A DNA stretch of 27,934 bases from a virus (IMGVR_UViG_3300009135_000012:1-27934); one strand, 5' to 3'; counted from the first letter of the stretch, positions 15,459 through 24,731 are shown. A program made the numbers and translations. Notes: generated by a model from the sequence alone, not told the origin.

Positions 15459-18400
15459 ATGGGTAGCTACTACGATTCAATAAAAGGTGCAGGGCCACCT
15501 ACAGCTTGGGACATTGAAAATCAAGCAAAGTCTAATAAAGTTAAACCACCTTTAAGCGCTGTTGTTCGTAATGCTGCACAAGATGTAATGTCTCCTTATG
15601 CTATCAGTCGTATATTTGAAAGAGACTCAAGCCAGTATGATAAGATGGTGGATTCTGATTGGAAGGTAGACGATAAAGTACAAGCTGATCTTGATAGGAA
15701 TTATGATACTAAAGACACAAAATATATCATGGAGGCAAGGTCTGAGCCTGAGTTTATAGCTCGCAAGAGATATGTACAAGAAGATATAACACGAAAGAAT
15801 ATAATAGCTTCTGCTGGTGGTGCTGGTATTATTGCTTCAGTTGGTATGTCTTTATTAGACCCTGTTGCAATAGCTGCTGGTGCTTTCAGTGGAGGTGTAT
15901 TACAGGGAGCAAAGCTAACAGGGCTTACAAGAATAGCTACTATTGGTGCTGCTTCTGGTATTGAGAATGCTGCTATTGAAGCTGTACTCTCTGAAAGTAA
16001 TACTCAATCTTCACCTTATGATATTATACTTGCTTTGGGTACTGGTGCTGTATTAGGTGCTGGTATAGGTGCTATTACTAAAGGGCCAAAGCTTGAAGCA
16101 ACTATTGATCATGCTGCTAATACTATCACAGAAGAAGCAGCTAATGTTACAGCTTTTGACTTAGCAAAGAAAGCTCAAAGACTACAACCAAGAGTTGATA
16201 CAATAGATACAAGAGCTGTTACTAAAGCTGTTGACGATCATATAGAAAGTCTCACACGTGAGACAGAAGGTTTCCTAACATCAGGTCAATTAGGTCAGGT
16301 TGATAAGCAAATAGCAAAGGCTACTAAAGAGCTTGATGAAACAGATGTTCTACTTAGAGAGGCACAAGGTTCTGAGACAGTACAAAGAGAAGCCTTCCTA
16401 AAGAAAGAGACAGAATTTGCTGAGACTGTTGAGCCTAAAGTTAAAGAAATAGAAGCTACTTATAGTAAAAGAATCAAAGAAGCTGAAGATAATATAAAGA
16501 AGATAGAAAGAAAACCTGATACTCAGAAGAGAGAAGGTAAATTATTTGTAGCTGAAGATAAGCTGAGTAGACTTAAGAAAGCTCAAGCTGATGAGATAAA
16601 AGCTGTAAGATCTAAAGCTAAAGCTTCTGTTAGTAAAGTCAAGAGTAAATTTAAATCATCTCTTGATCAAAGAATTGGTGTAGTAAAAGCTCAAAGGAAA
16701 GTAATTACTAACAGAATTACTGAACTTGAAGGAATTAAGAGTAAAGCTGAAATAGCTAAGAAATCTAAAACAGATCTCAATAAATTCAATAACTTATCAG
16801 ATGAAGCTAAAGCTACAGCGCTCTTTGGGAAAGGTAAGATTCCTCTTAAACAAGTAGAACTTAAGAGACAAATTAATGCTGGTAAAGAGATATCACCTAA
16901 ACCTGATGTGGAGCCTAAAGTTTCTGAAGGAACAGTTGGTGCTGAGTTTGCTGGATTTAAACCTTATGTAATCAAAGCTGAAGACAACATAGATCGCTTT
17001 GCACATGATGGTGCTAATATGCCAGAAGATCTAAGAGGGAAGAGGATACTACCTAAATTCACTAAGCACATACAGAGTATTCAGACAAGATTATCTAATT
17101 CTGATAATATGGCTATTCGTGGATTTGCTTATCATTTATTTGAAGCACCTCAAGGAGGGGCAGCAGCAGAGATTACAGCAGCAGCAAGAGTACATAACAA
17201 TAATACAATAATACGTTCAGTAATGCGAAACAGACTGAATGAAGGACTTGAAGAGTGGGGTGCAAACCAAGGCATATCTTTATATAAAACGTTGATGAGA
17301 AGAGAGAATTTTAACTCTTATCATAAGAAGGTTATACTTGAAGTTAAGTATCCCGGTACATTCACTGACACTGGTATTGTAAAAGGTGCTGAAGGTGTCA
17401 GAGCACAATTGAAAGAAGCTGGTAGAATCAGGAAAGATGCTGGTGAGGCTGGCTTTGATAATATAGATCTTGATGCAAATTATGCACCTACAGTTATTAA
17501 TGAAGGTCTTGTTAAATCTGCAACACTTAAACATGGTGAAGCTAAAGTTATATCAGTATTATCTAAATCTTATCAGGAAGGTAAACACCTGTTAAAGCCA
17601 GAACTTGCAGATAGAATAGCTGAAGGGTATGTAAAGAGATCTCTTAATAATACATTGACAATGAAAGACGTGATAGCTGAGTCAACCAATAAAGATGTTG
17701 ATTCTATGATTAAAGGCTTACAAGAAGCCGGTGTTGATGAAGATGTTATACAAGATTATCTTGACACAACAATGCAGAAAGAGATCAATTCACAACTATC
17801 AGATAGAGCTAAGTTCTCTTTGTTTCCTGATCTTAGGACTGAGTTCAATGGACTTAAGATGGTTGATCTTATTGAGAGTGACCTACCAAGATTACTTGAG
17901 AGTTATACAAGGTCTGCTTCAGGTGGCGCTGCATTCGCTAAATTAGGTTTCAGTACAAGAGGTCAGGTTATGGGATTCTTAACTGATCTTGAAAAACAAT
18001 CAAACAACTTAGGATTAAATCAGACTAACATAGCTGAAGAGATTCAAGTATTAAGAGATGGAGTTGACTTACTTTATGGACGTTCTGTTAATAAAGATGC
18101 TCACAGTCCGTTTGTTAGGAACTTAGGTAGGCTTAGGGATCTCACCTCATTTTTAAGATTACAGTCTGTTGGTATAGCTTCTATTCCAGAGGGTGCAAGG
18201 ATAACAGCAAACAGAGGTTTAAAGAATGTTATTGAAAACGTACCCGATCTTGGAATAGGTATCAAAGGAACAAAGAATCTGAGAGAGGGTGGTAAATATA
18301 GTGGCCAATTCAAGAGAACAGATCTCAGAGAGCTTGAAGAGGTTATGGGTTATGTAGGTGAAGATCATGTATTATATCCTAATGGACTAAGAGTTGACAA

Positions 18401-19349
18401 CTTAGAAGAGGCTGGTTTTGATAAAAGTCTTGGTGCTATGATGGACAATGCACTTGCTCAAGGTAAAAGAATACAAGAGATCACTTCAGCATTTAGACTT
18501 GTTCAAGGCACAGGTGAGAAACTTGCAGCTCGTAGCCTTGGTGGTCAAATCAAGAAGTGGGTTGATGGTGCTGGTGATGCATTAAGTGAAGCTAATATAA
18601 AAGATGCTGGATGGTTTGAGGATGATTTCCTTGATGATCTTAAGGTGTGGATGACTAAGAATAAAGCCACAGATATCCATAATGGTAAAGATATAAGGTT
18701 GTTTAACTTTGGAAAGATGCCAGCAGAGATGCAAGAGCGCTTACAGGTTGGTATGCATAGATTAGTAAGAAGAGATATGCAAAGACCTTTTATTGGTGAA
18801 GCACCTGTAATGATGCACAAGTGGTTAGGTCAAACACTAACACAGTTTAGAAGCTTCTCATTACTGTCACTTGAGAAACAATTAATACATGACATAAGAC
18901 ACGATAGAATAGCTGGTGCTACTATAGCGCTACATTCAGCTTTCCTTGGTTTCTTAGGTCTTACTATAAACACATTAAACAGAGGTATTGGAAGAGAGGA
19001 TGCTGATGAATTTATTAAGAACAATCTTACAGGAACTAATGCAGTGCTTGGAGTTTTCAATCGTATGGGACAAACCGCTTCTGTTGGTATTGGATTAGAT
19101 TTCCTTGCTACACTTGGCGCTCTTCCAGAAGAGATATCAGCACCAGGACATACAGGCTATAGGGGTTTATCTTCATCTTCAATACCTTTAGTTGGATTAG
19201 CATCTGATGTTAAAGATGTTGGTGTAGATTTAGTAGATATATTAAAGGGTGATGGTGCTGCTGGTAGAACTATAAGAGATATACAGCAAGTAGTACCATT
19301 TGCTAAAACAGTAGGAATAAATCAAGCTTTCAATGCAATAGAGAGGTAA
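15459..19349 (+). CDS. Internal virion protein, T7 gp16-like, without an obvious transglycosylase domain
   Basis: Largest core/ejection protein, crossing the cell envelope to lead DNA in. At 1296 aa it is the size of T7 gp16 (1318). The C-terminal block RPFIGEAPVMMHKWLGQTLTQFRSFSLLSLEKQLIHDIRHDR is characteristic of gp16 proteins. Two Gly/Ala-rich hydrophobic stretches (about 112-155 and 180-210) and a later one (ATIALHSAFLGFLGLTINTL, about 1152-1171) could insert in membrane. Residues about 265-470 are extremely rich in K, E and A and should form long coiled coils. T7 gp16 starts with a lytic transglycosylase domain; I see no such motif here, and the GH24 gene just upstream probably replaces it. 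Confidence 0.88.
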   Translation: MGSYYDSIKGAGPPTAWDIENQAKSNKVKPPLSAVVRNAAQDVMSPYAISRIFERDSSQYDKMVDSDWKVDDKVQADLDRNYDTKDTKYIMEARSEPEFIARKRYVQEDITRKNIIASAGGAGIIASVGMSLLDPVAIAAGAFSGGVLQGAKLTGLTRIATIGAASGIENAAIEAVLSESNTQSSPYDIILALGTGAVLGAGIGAITKGPKLEATIDHAANTITEEAANVTAFDLAKKAQRLQPRVDTIDTRAVTKAVDDHIESLTRETEGFLTSGQLGQVDKQIAKATKELDETDVLLREAQGSETVQREAFLKKETEFAETVEPKVKEIEATYSKRIKEAEDNIKKIERKPDTQKREGKLFVAEDKLSRLKKAQADEIKAVRSKAKASVSKVKSKFKSSLDQRIGVVKAQRKVITNRITELEGIKSKAEIAKKSKTDLNKFNNLSDEAKATALFGKGKIPLKQVELKRQINAGKEISPKPDVEPKVSEGTVGAEFAGFKPYVIKAEDNIDRFAHDGANMPEDLRGKRILPKFTKHIQSIQTRLSNSDNMAIRGFAYHLFEAPQGGAAAEITAAARVHNNNTIIRSVMRNRLNEGLEEWGANQGISLYKTLMRRENFNSYHKKVILEVKYPGTFTDTGIVKGAEGVRAQLKEAGRIRKDAGEAGFDNIDLDANYAPTVINEGLVKSATLKHGEAKVISVLSKSYQEGKHLLKPELADRIAEGYVKRSLNNTLTMKDVIAESTNKDVDSMIKGLQEAGVDEDVIQDYLDTTMQKEINSQLSDRAKFSLFPDLRTEFNGLKMVDLIESDLPRLLESYTRSASGGAAFAKLGFSTRGQVMGFLTDLEKQSNNLGLNQTNIAEEIQVLRDGVDLLYGRSVNKDAHSPFVRNLGRLRDLTSFLRLQSVGIASIPEGARITANRGLKNVIENVPDLGIGIKGTKNLREGGKYSGQFKRTDLRELEEVMGYVGEDHVLYPNGLRVDNLEEAGFDKSLGAMMDNALAQGKRIQEITSAFRLVQGTGEKLAARSLGGQIKKWVDGAGDALSEANIKDAGWFEDDFLDDLKVWMTKNKATDIHNGKDIRLFNFGKMPAEMQERLQVGMHRLVRRDMQRPFIGEAPVMMHKWLGQTLTQFRSFSLLSLEKQLIHDIRHDRIAGATIALHSAFLGFLGLTINTLNRGIGREDADEFIKNNLTGTNAVLGVFNRMGQTASVGIGLDFLATLGALPEEISAPGHTGYRGLSSSSIPLVGLASDVKDVGVDLVDILKGDGAAGRTIRDIQQVVPFAKTVGINQAFNAIER
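16249..16264. promoter_or_regulatory. 16-bp dyad GTCTCACACGTGAGAC (family copy 3)
   Basis: Inside the gp16-like gene. Both half-sites are exact (GTCTCAC and GTGAGAC) around AC. Same family as 1053, 8581, 25059 and 27446. It could be a coding coincidence, but exact agreement with both half-sites makes that unlikely alone. Confidence 0.45.
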
Positions 19350-19351
19350 AA

Positions 19352-21715
19352 ATGGCTCTAAGTTTCACAGAGAGTATAGGAGATGGGGCAACTAAGACCT
19401 TCTCATTTTCTTTCGAATACATAGACGTAGATACAATATTTGTATATATTGATGGAGTTAATACATCATACACATTATCTGGTGTATCACAGGTTACATT
19501 AGCAATTGCACCAGCAGACCAAGCAGAGGTGTTAATAAGGAGGGAAACATCTGATACTACACCATATACCACCTTCTCAAGAGGTAATAGGTTTGGTCAA
19601 GATAACTTAAATTATAGTTTTCTACAGCAGCTTTACTTAATGCAAGAGACTTTAGATGGGTTTGTACCTATTGGATACTATGCAAAGCAAGATCTATCTA
19701 TGGGTAATTATAGGATATTTGATCTTGCTGACCCTGTTGATGACCAAGACGCAGCCACTAAAGCTTATGTATTAGAAACTATTAGTGGTATTACAATAAC
19801 AACTGAAGGTATAGTAACTGTAGATAATATAGACATACTTAGGACATTACAATATACAGATTCGATAAAATATGTAGAGTTATTAGGATACTATAATCCC
19901 GGTGATTCAGGTGGTGATCCATTTTTCTGGAACCCTACATTAACTGATGCAGATGATGATGGTATTATAATAAAAGTTATAGGTGTTGATACAGGTAGAT
20001 GGGTAAGGGACAGGAAAGGTAAGAATGTATCCCCGGATATGTTTGGAGCATATAAACGTGGCGAATCTGACCCCGGTGTTGGGTTTTATGATGATGCTGC
20101 AACTCAAGCTGCAATTGATTATATTATTACAAATGGTCTAAGTATACTTGAGTTTGGTGAAGGTAGTTATTGGTTTGATAATCCTGTTACACTTAATATT
20201 GCTGCAACTGGATTAAGGATAACAGGTAAAGGTGTTGCTGGATGGTTGAACCCTAATAACAACATTGCAGGAACAAGGGTGACAGGTTCAGATGGTCTTA
20301 CATCTTTGTTTGACATTATAATAGATTATTTTGGTTTAGAGACAGATCATGTATTTTTTGATGCGAGAAGTGTTGTAACAGGTGTTGTATCTGCATTTTA
20401 TAGTACAGCAGAGGGTTATCCAGCAAGACCAGTATCGTTTCACCACAATCAATTTAACTCTTTTGAAAAAGTTATACATGGCGAATTAGTTCCGGGTGGT
20501 GTTCCAAATACAGGCTGGTATAATGTACATATACATGACAATGTTTTTTATGCTGGGAACTATGCGTTATATTTTGAGGGTGATATAGGGTCAATAGGTG
20601 GTCTTAACTTTGAATCTAATGTTGCTGAACAAGGCGCAAAAATACATATTGGTGACTCTGGTGCATTTGGAACAATACGAATTTGTGATAATCTTCTGGA
20701 AAATCAAGATGATGCTATTTATATAGAAGGTGGTCATTGTCAAGCTGAGATAAAACGAAACTACTTTGAAAAGAACTACGGAACTATAATTCATTTTTCC
20801 ACAAGTGCTGCTGATTCTTCCATTGATATTGGTGATAACTATTACTTAGATTGTAGTGTTCCTCCTGTAGGTGATATTAGTCGTGTGTTTATTCAGGGTT
20901 GTTATGCTAATGTTACAGATAATTTTGAAGACTTAGGAATAAGAACATTCTATAATCTTATACAAAGAAAATCGGAAATAAAACAACCTGTATTTTATCT
21001 GGACACTAACACAACAGGGAATATTCAAAACAATATAGATATCTCATCTATAAACTCACAAAGAAAACACCCTGTTTCTAACGGTGAAGTTGTTGTAGTT
21101 TCACAGTCGTTATCTTTGATAGAGGACACACCGCTTGGAACAAAAGCTGTCATTCCTGTAACAGGCACAAGTGGGACATATCCAATACAAGGTAACCTCT
21201 CTATTGGGGATTACGTGACGCTTACCTTTCTTGTAAGGGCTGGAACAGCTCAAGATATAATGGTTACATTATATGATAACGCAAGTGCATATATTAATGA
21301 GTCGTCGCCTATACTAATAGAGAGATCAGGGGAATGGTCTTTAATTCATATCGGTATAAGAGCCTTGGCAACATCTACAGGGAATAGCATTATTAGATTT
21401 GGAGGAGGGGCAGGTTTAACTTATGAAATTGCCGACTTTATAGCATTTGTTAAAGTAAATGCAACGTACTTATCACCTTTATATGCCTCAGATCATCAAA
21501 CTCCTTTAAGGGGTGTATCAACAGTACCTTCATTGGCATCATCAGTGGTGGTTACACACGGCTTAGGCTACATTCCAAGGAGTGTCAAATTTTGGCCAAG
21601 AGATGACTTTGGTGATGTATGGGCGGCTACAGCAACAATCAACGCAACCACATTTACGATTTTTGTTGACACCCCAATAGTTGCAGCAAGTGATATTGAA
21701 TGGGAGGTTTTTTAA
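19352..21715 (+). CDS. Tail fibre/tailspike: T7 gp17-like N-terminus on a beta-helix body
   Basis: Receptor-binding or capsule-degrading tail protein of 787 residues. Residues 1-140 match the T7 tail-fibre attachment domain (GATKTFSFSFEYIDVDTIFVYIDG...LIRRETSDTTPYTTFSRGNRFGQDNLNYSFLQQLYLMQE...QDAATKAYV). Residues about 172-232 (YVELLGYYNPGDSGGDPFFW...DTGRWVRD...VSPDMFGA) are the connector usual in tailspikes. From about 240 to 530 the short repeated strands and Asn/Gly turns (HDNVFYAGNYALYFEGD...FESNVAEQGAKIHIGDSG...IKRNYFEKNYG) indicate a right-handed beta-helix, as in pectate-lyase-like depolymerases. Residues about 575-700 look like a carbohydrate-binding jelly-roll, and the end (VTHGLGYIPRSVKFWPRDDFGDVW) is a known fibre-tip module. 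Catalytic residues cannot be named. Confidence 0.85.
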   Translation: MALSFTESIGDGATKTFSFSFEYIDVDTIFVYIDGVNTSYTLSGVSQVTLAIAPADQAEVLIRRETSDTTPYTTFSRGNRFGQDNLNYSFLQQLYLMQETLDGFVPIGYYAKQDLSMGNYRIFDLADPVDDQDAATKAYVLETISGITITTEGIVTVDNIDILRTLQYTDSIKYVELLGYYNPGDSGGDPFFWNPTLTDADDDGIIIKVIGVDTGRWVRDRKGKNVSPDMFGAYKRGESDPGVGFYDDAATQAAIDYIITNGLSILEFGEGSYWFDNPVTLNIAATGLRITGKGVAGWLNPNNNIAGTRVTGSDGLTSLFDIIIDYFGLETDHVFFDARSVVTGVVSAFYSTAEGYPARPVSFHHNQFNSFEKVIHGELVPGGVPNTGWYNVHIHDNVFYAGNYALYFEGDIGSIGGLNFESNVAEQGAKIHIGDSGAFGTIRICDNLLENQDDAIYIEGGHCQAEIKRNYFEKNYGTIIHFSTSAADSSIDIGDNYYLDCSVPPVGDISRVFIQGCYANVTDNFEDLGIRTFYNLIQRKSEIKQPVFYLDTNTTGNIQNNIDISSINSQRKHPVSNGEVVVVSQSLSLIEDTPLGTKAVIPVTGTSGTYPIQGNLSIGDYVTLTFLVRAGTAQDIMVTLYDNASAYINESSPILIERSGEWSLIHIGIRALATSTGNSIIRFGGGAGLTYEIADFIAFVKVNATYLSPLYASDHQTPLRGVSTVPSLASSVVVTHGLGYIPRSVKFWPRDDFGDVWAATATINATTFTIFVDTPIVAASDIEWEVF

Positions 21716-21945
21716 TGAATAAATTTACAATATCAGCAACAGTTGGAGTTTTAGTTCCAATAATCTCAGCTCTTATATTGATGTATTCTGATATACAAGA
21801 ATTAAAATCGACTAAAGCAGACAACAAGGAAGTGTATGAGTTTAAAATGTCTTTGACTGAACCTATGCTCAGAAATACTATTGCTGTTGAGAATTTAAAT
21901 GAAACACTAAAAGAGTTGAAGGTGAGTATAGATGGGAAAGGGTAA
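21715..21945 (+). CDS. Small single-span membrane protein, possible lysis-cassette member
   Basis: A 76-residue protein with one transmembrane helix at about residues 5-24 (TISATVGVLVPIISALILMY) followed by a charged, helical C-terminal tail (SDIQELKSTKADNKEVYEF...NLNETLKELK). It lies where T7 has gene 17.5 (holin), between fibre and small terminase. The topology, an N-terminal anchor plus coiled-coil tail, is also that of an i-spanin (Rz-like) or a phage haemolysin-like protein, so holin versus spanin is unresolved. A more convincing holin is at 25617. I chose ATG 21715, overlapping the fibre stop as TAATG with GGGAGG upstream, rather than the in-frame ATG at 21700. Confidence 0.65.
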   Translation: MNKFTISATVGVLVPIISALILMYSDIQELKSTKADNKEVYEFKMSLTEPMLRNTIAVENLNETLKELKVSIDGKG

Positions 21946-22273
21946 TAAGAACTCAGCAAAAGAAGATGACTTAGGTGAACTTCATGGGCTTGTTACTAAA
22001 CTACATAGACTTAAAGCATCTTATCTATTAAAAGCTATAGCAAAGCTTGAGTTTATGATAGAGAGTATGGCAGATGATTTTGACTTTGATTCTATAATTG
22101 TATCATTAAATAATATGAAACTCACTGAACTACAGAAGTGGGTTGAGTATAATGGTATTGGTTGTAACATTGCAGAAGAAGATGAAGAGTCTAAGTTAAG
22201 TAAAGACCTTAAGACACTTATGACTAAGCAAGAGGGAAATTTAGTTCAATTTAAAGATATAATGGAGGGTTAA
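21932..22273 (+). CDS. terS: Small terminase subunit (DNA maturase A), T7 gp18-like
   Basis: A 113-residue, mostly helical, acidic protein directly ahead of the large terminase, with which it would recognise and process concatemeric DNA for packaging. Sequence features are a first helical part (LHGLVTKLHRLKASYLLKAIAKLEFMIESM) and an acidic linker. T7 gp18 is 89 aa. The call depends mainly on position, size and helical character; no diagnostic motif is known to me. The start at 21932 overlaps the upstream gene by 14 bp with AAGGTGAG upstream. Confidence 0.75.
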   Translation: MGKGNKNSAKEDDLGELHGLVTKLHRLKASYLLKAIAKLEFMIESMADDFDFDSIIVSLNNMKLTELQKWVEYNGIGCNIAEEDEESKLSKDLKTLMTKQEGNLVQFKDIMEG

Positions 22274-24127
22274 GTGGGTAAGAGAGAAATGTCACAAGAA
22301 GACCAACTCTCTATGCGTGAAGCTCTTGAAGAGGTTAAGGAGGCTTTCCCAAATACATTGGCAGGTTTCCTACTCTTCGCTCAAACAGTAATAAATACCT
22401 TAATAAAGGGTAATCCAAACCTAAATAGAGTACAAGCTGATATATGTAAATGGCTATTCAGTGGTGGTTTATATAGGATGGTGCAAGCACAGCGTGGTCA
22501 GGCTAAGACTACATTTACAGCTATCTACGCTGTGTTTAGACTCATACATAATCCAAGACTAAGGGTAGTGATATTCTCGGCTGGTGGTGGTATGAGTAAG
22601 AAGATTGCTTCGTTTGTTATCCAGATGCTTGATGCTCTTGATTTTCTATGGATGCTTAGAGCTGATAGTAGTGCTGGTGATAGATCATCTGTTGAAGGTT
22701 ATGATGTACATTGGGTCTTTAGGGGCACAAGTGCGCAACCATCAGTAGCTTGTATGGGTGTAGAGGCAAGTGTAGCTGGTAACAGAGCTGACTTACTTAT
22801 TGCTGATGATATTGAGTCAATGAAGAACTCAAGCACTGTTGGAGCAAGAGAGAAGTTAGAAGACCTCACTAAAGAGTTTGAAGCTATTTGCACTGACGGT
22901 GACATTATCTATCTTGGTACACCTCAGTCAGTTGAGTCTATTTACAACAACTTAGGAGCAAGGGGTTATGCTATTCGGGTTTGGCCCGGAAGATACCCAA
23001 CTGAAAAAGAAGAAGAAACATATGGTGACTTACTTGCACCTATAATAAAGAATGATTTAATATTAGATCAATCTTTAAGAAATGGTGGTGGTCTTAATGG
23101 AGATATGGGTAAGCCTACATGTCCAGAGATGTTCCCTGAATTACTACTGTGCACTAAAGAACTATCAATGGGTAAGGCTAAATTCCAACTTCAGTATATG
23201 CTTAATACAAGTCTATCTGATGAGGAAAGATACCCACTTAAGTTAAAGAATTTAATAGTAGCTGATTTCAATGTAGAGCAAGGGCCAGTACTTCCAGTGT
23301 GGTCTAATGATCCAAGAAACCTCTACCAGAGTATAGCTTTTGGTGCTAAGTTTAAGACCTACAGAGCTGTCAATCATGACTATGAGCTTAGACCTTTTGA
23401 GCAAACAATCATGTATATTGATCCTGCTGGTGGTGGTAAGAATGCTGATGAGATGGGTTATGCTGTTATAAAGCTAATAGGAGCTTATGTTTATATTGCT
23501 GCTATTGGTGGAGTTCCCGGTGGTTATGAAGAGGACAAATTAGTAAGGCTTGTTAAAGTAGCTAAAGAGTATAATGCTAAAACTGTAGTTGTTGAAAAGA
23601 ATTATGGTAATGGTGCTCATGCTAATATGTTGAAGCCATTGTTTGCTAAGAACGATCATCCTGTTATAATGGAAGAGGCTTGGGAGACAGGACAGAAAGA
23701 GCTTAGGATTATAGATGTTATTGAACCTTTACTCACCTCTCATAGACTTATTATAAGTCCATCTGTATTAGAGCAAGATGCAGCAAGTGTAAGTTTATAC
23801 CCAACTAATACTCAGTTGACGTACAGGTTGATTCATCAGATGAAGATGATAACCAGAGATAAAGGTTGTCTAAGGCATGATGATAGACTTGATGCTCTGG
23901 CTGGTGCAATTAGATTTGTTATTGAAAGATTAGACTTTGATACACAGGTCATGATTGAGGCCAAAAGGCGCTCTGAAGAGATCCAAAAGATAAATGCATG
24001 GAAAGACCCTGTGAGCCGTAGAAAGTGGCTTGGGGTTGATTACAAGCCCGCTGGTGCTATGGGTGGCAGAAACTCTCTGTCCGGTAAAAGGCCAGTAGGT
24101 GTAAAGAGAAGAAATCGTTTTGGGTAG
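22274..24127 (+). CDS. terL: Large terminase subunit (DNA maturase B), T7 gp19-like
   Basis: Packaging motor and genome-cutting nuclease. The ATPase part has a Walker A variant QAQRGQAKTT (71-80) and Walker B LLIADDIE (174-181). The coupling motif is YLGTPQS (213-219). The nuclease part has the RNase-H-like acidic residues: D383 in MYIDPAGGG, E441 in VVVEKNYG, and D536/D537/D540 in RHDDRLDALAGA. At 617 residues it is slightly longer than T7 gp19 (586). The start is GTG at 22274, supported by GGAGGG at 22264-22269; the first ATG (22289) is too far from this site. The gene begins directly after the small terminase stop. Confidence 0.95.
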   Translation: MGKREMSQEDQLSMREALEEVKEAFPNTLAGFLLFAQTVINTLIKGNPNLNRVQADICKWLFSGGLYRMVQAQRGQAKTTFTAIYAVFRLIHNPRLRVVIFSAGGGMSKKIASFVIQMLDALDFLWMLRADSSAGDRSSVEGYDVHWVFRGTSAQPSVACMGVEASVAGNRADLLIADDIESMKNSSTVGAREKLEDLTKEFEAICTDGDIIYLGTPQSVESIYNNLGARGYAIRVWPGRYPTEKEEETYGDLLAPIIKNDLILDQSLRNGGGLNGDMGKPTCPEMFPELLLCTKELSMGKAKFQLQYMLNTSLSDEERYPLKLKNLIVADFNVEQGPVLPVWSNDPRNLYQSIAFGAKFKTYRAVNHDYELRPFEQTIMYIDPAGGGKNADEMGYAVIKLIGAYVYIAAIGGVPGGYEEDKLVRLVKVAKEYNAKTVVVEKNYGNGAHANMLKPLFAKNDHPVIMEEAWETGQKELRIIDVIEPLLTSHRLIISPSVLEQDAASVSLYPTNTQLTYRLIHQMKMITRDKGCLRHDDRLDALAGAIRFVIERLDFDTQVMIEAKRRSEEIQKINAWKDPVSRRKWLGVDYKPAGAMGGRNSLSGKRPVGVKRRNRFG

Positions 24128-24134
24128 GTTTTGT

Positions 24135-24156
24135 AATTAGGTTGCAGCATAAGATA
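24135..24156 (+). promoter_or_regulatory. Candidate phage-RNA-polymerase promoter after terL
   Basis: Second copy of the 22-bp element at 7412-7433; the 18-bp core AGGTTGCAGCATAAGATA (24139-24156) is identical. It begins 8 bp after the terL stop and would drive the accessory genes from 24346 on. Placement at the head of a 218-bp gene-free leader, with the same orientation as the capsid-gene copy, supports a promoter role. Confidence 0.55.
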
Positions 24157-24269
24157 AGAGAGAAAAAGAGAGCAAGAAAGAAAAGAAGTATAAGAGCGTT
24201 AAGAGAGTATAGTATAGTAAGAGAGTCAAGAGCGTATAGAGCGCTCAAGAGATCATAGTGTATTAAGAG
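24155..24269. repeat. Purine-rich leader with repeated (T/C)AAGAG hexamers
   Basis: The 218-bp gene-free stretch between terL and the next gene is dominated by purines on the + strand. TAAGAG or CAAGAG hexamers start at 24155, 24191, 24200, 24218, 24227, 24246 and 24264, at spacings near multiples of 9. An AGAGCGCTCA near-palindrome (24238-24247) is included. TAAGAG is the reverse complement of the CTCTTA heptamer core arrayed at 27574-27683. Function unknown; similarity to the short repeats flanking T7 terminal repeats is by analogy only. Confidence 0.55.
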
Positions 24270-24287
24270 CATCAAGCTCTAAACCAA

Positions 24288-24312
24288 CCTTAAACCCTAC
24301 AGGGTTTTAAGG
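24288..24312 (+). other. Hairpin in the leader of the 24346 gene
   Basis: CCTTAAA plus CCC pairs with GGG plus TTTTAAGG around a TACA loop, giving about ten base pairs with one bulged T. No T-tract follows, so it is unlikely to terminate transcription; it could stabilise the 5' end of the transcript or mark a processing site. Confidence 0.4.
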
Positions 24313-24345
24313 GTATTAATAATTAATTATAGGAGATCAAAGAGT

Positions 24346-24714
24346 ATGACAGTTATTGGAGATTCACAAGTACAGCAGGAAGATATGGTAGCAGTATCAA
24401 TGCCACAGTCACTTATTACAGAAGCAGAGTTGCTTGATGTAGATAGTTATGTAAATGATACAAACAAGTCAGGTAAGAAAGCTGGTGGTACTTACTACGT
24501 AGCCTTTGATACTGATGTTGTTGATATTGTAATGGCTACTGGATCTGCAACAGATGATCCTTGGATTAGATTAGGTGCTGCTTCTGAAGTACCAGCTATT
24601 ACATTAACTGTTGCTGGTGATGTAGGTGATGCTGCTGGTATAACTGCTCAGTTGAATATCATTGAAGGTGCTATTAACGATCTGGCAACAGCAAGTACTA
24701 TTACACCTGTATAG
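24346..24714 (+). CDS. Small virion-like protein, possible head fibre or decoration protein
   Basis: A 122-residue protein of low charge, rich in A, T, V, D and G. The middle (GKKAGGTYYVAFDTDVVDIVMATGSATDDPWIRLGAA) reads like the beta-rich tag domain found in phage decoration and fibre proteins. The C-terminus (DVGDAAGITAQLNIIEGAINDLATASTITPV) resembles the helical end of phage head-fibre proteins, which pair N-counting helices with a short tail. A TAGGAG-type ribosome site precedes the ATG. It follows the candidate promoter at 24135, so could be strongly expressed. The structural assignment is a pattern impression, not a firm homology. Confidence 0.45.
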   Translation: MTVIGDSQVQQEDMVAVSMPQSLITEAELLDVDSYVNDTNKSGKKAGGTYYVAFDTDVVDIVMATGSATDDPWIRLGAASEVPAITLTVAGDVGDAAGITAQLNIIEGAINDLATASTITPV

Positions 24715-24731
24715 GTGAATAAATAAATAGT

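Noticed and set aside
21679-21696. Third copy of the 22-bp promoter-like element near the end of the fibre gene (AGTTGCAGCAAGTGATA)
   Set aside because: Only about 13 of 18 core positions match, and it lies in coding sequence, so chance is a fair explanation.
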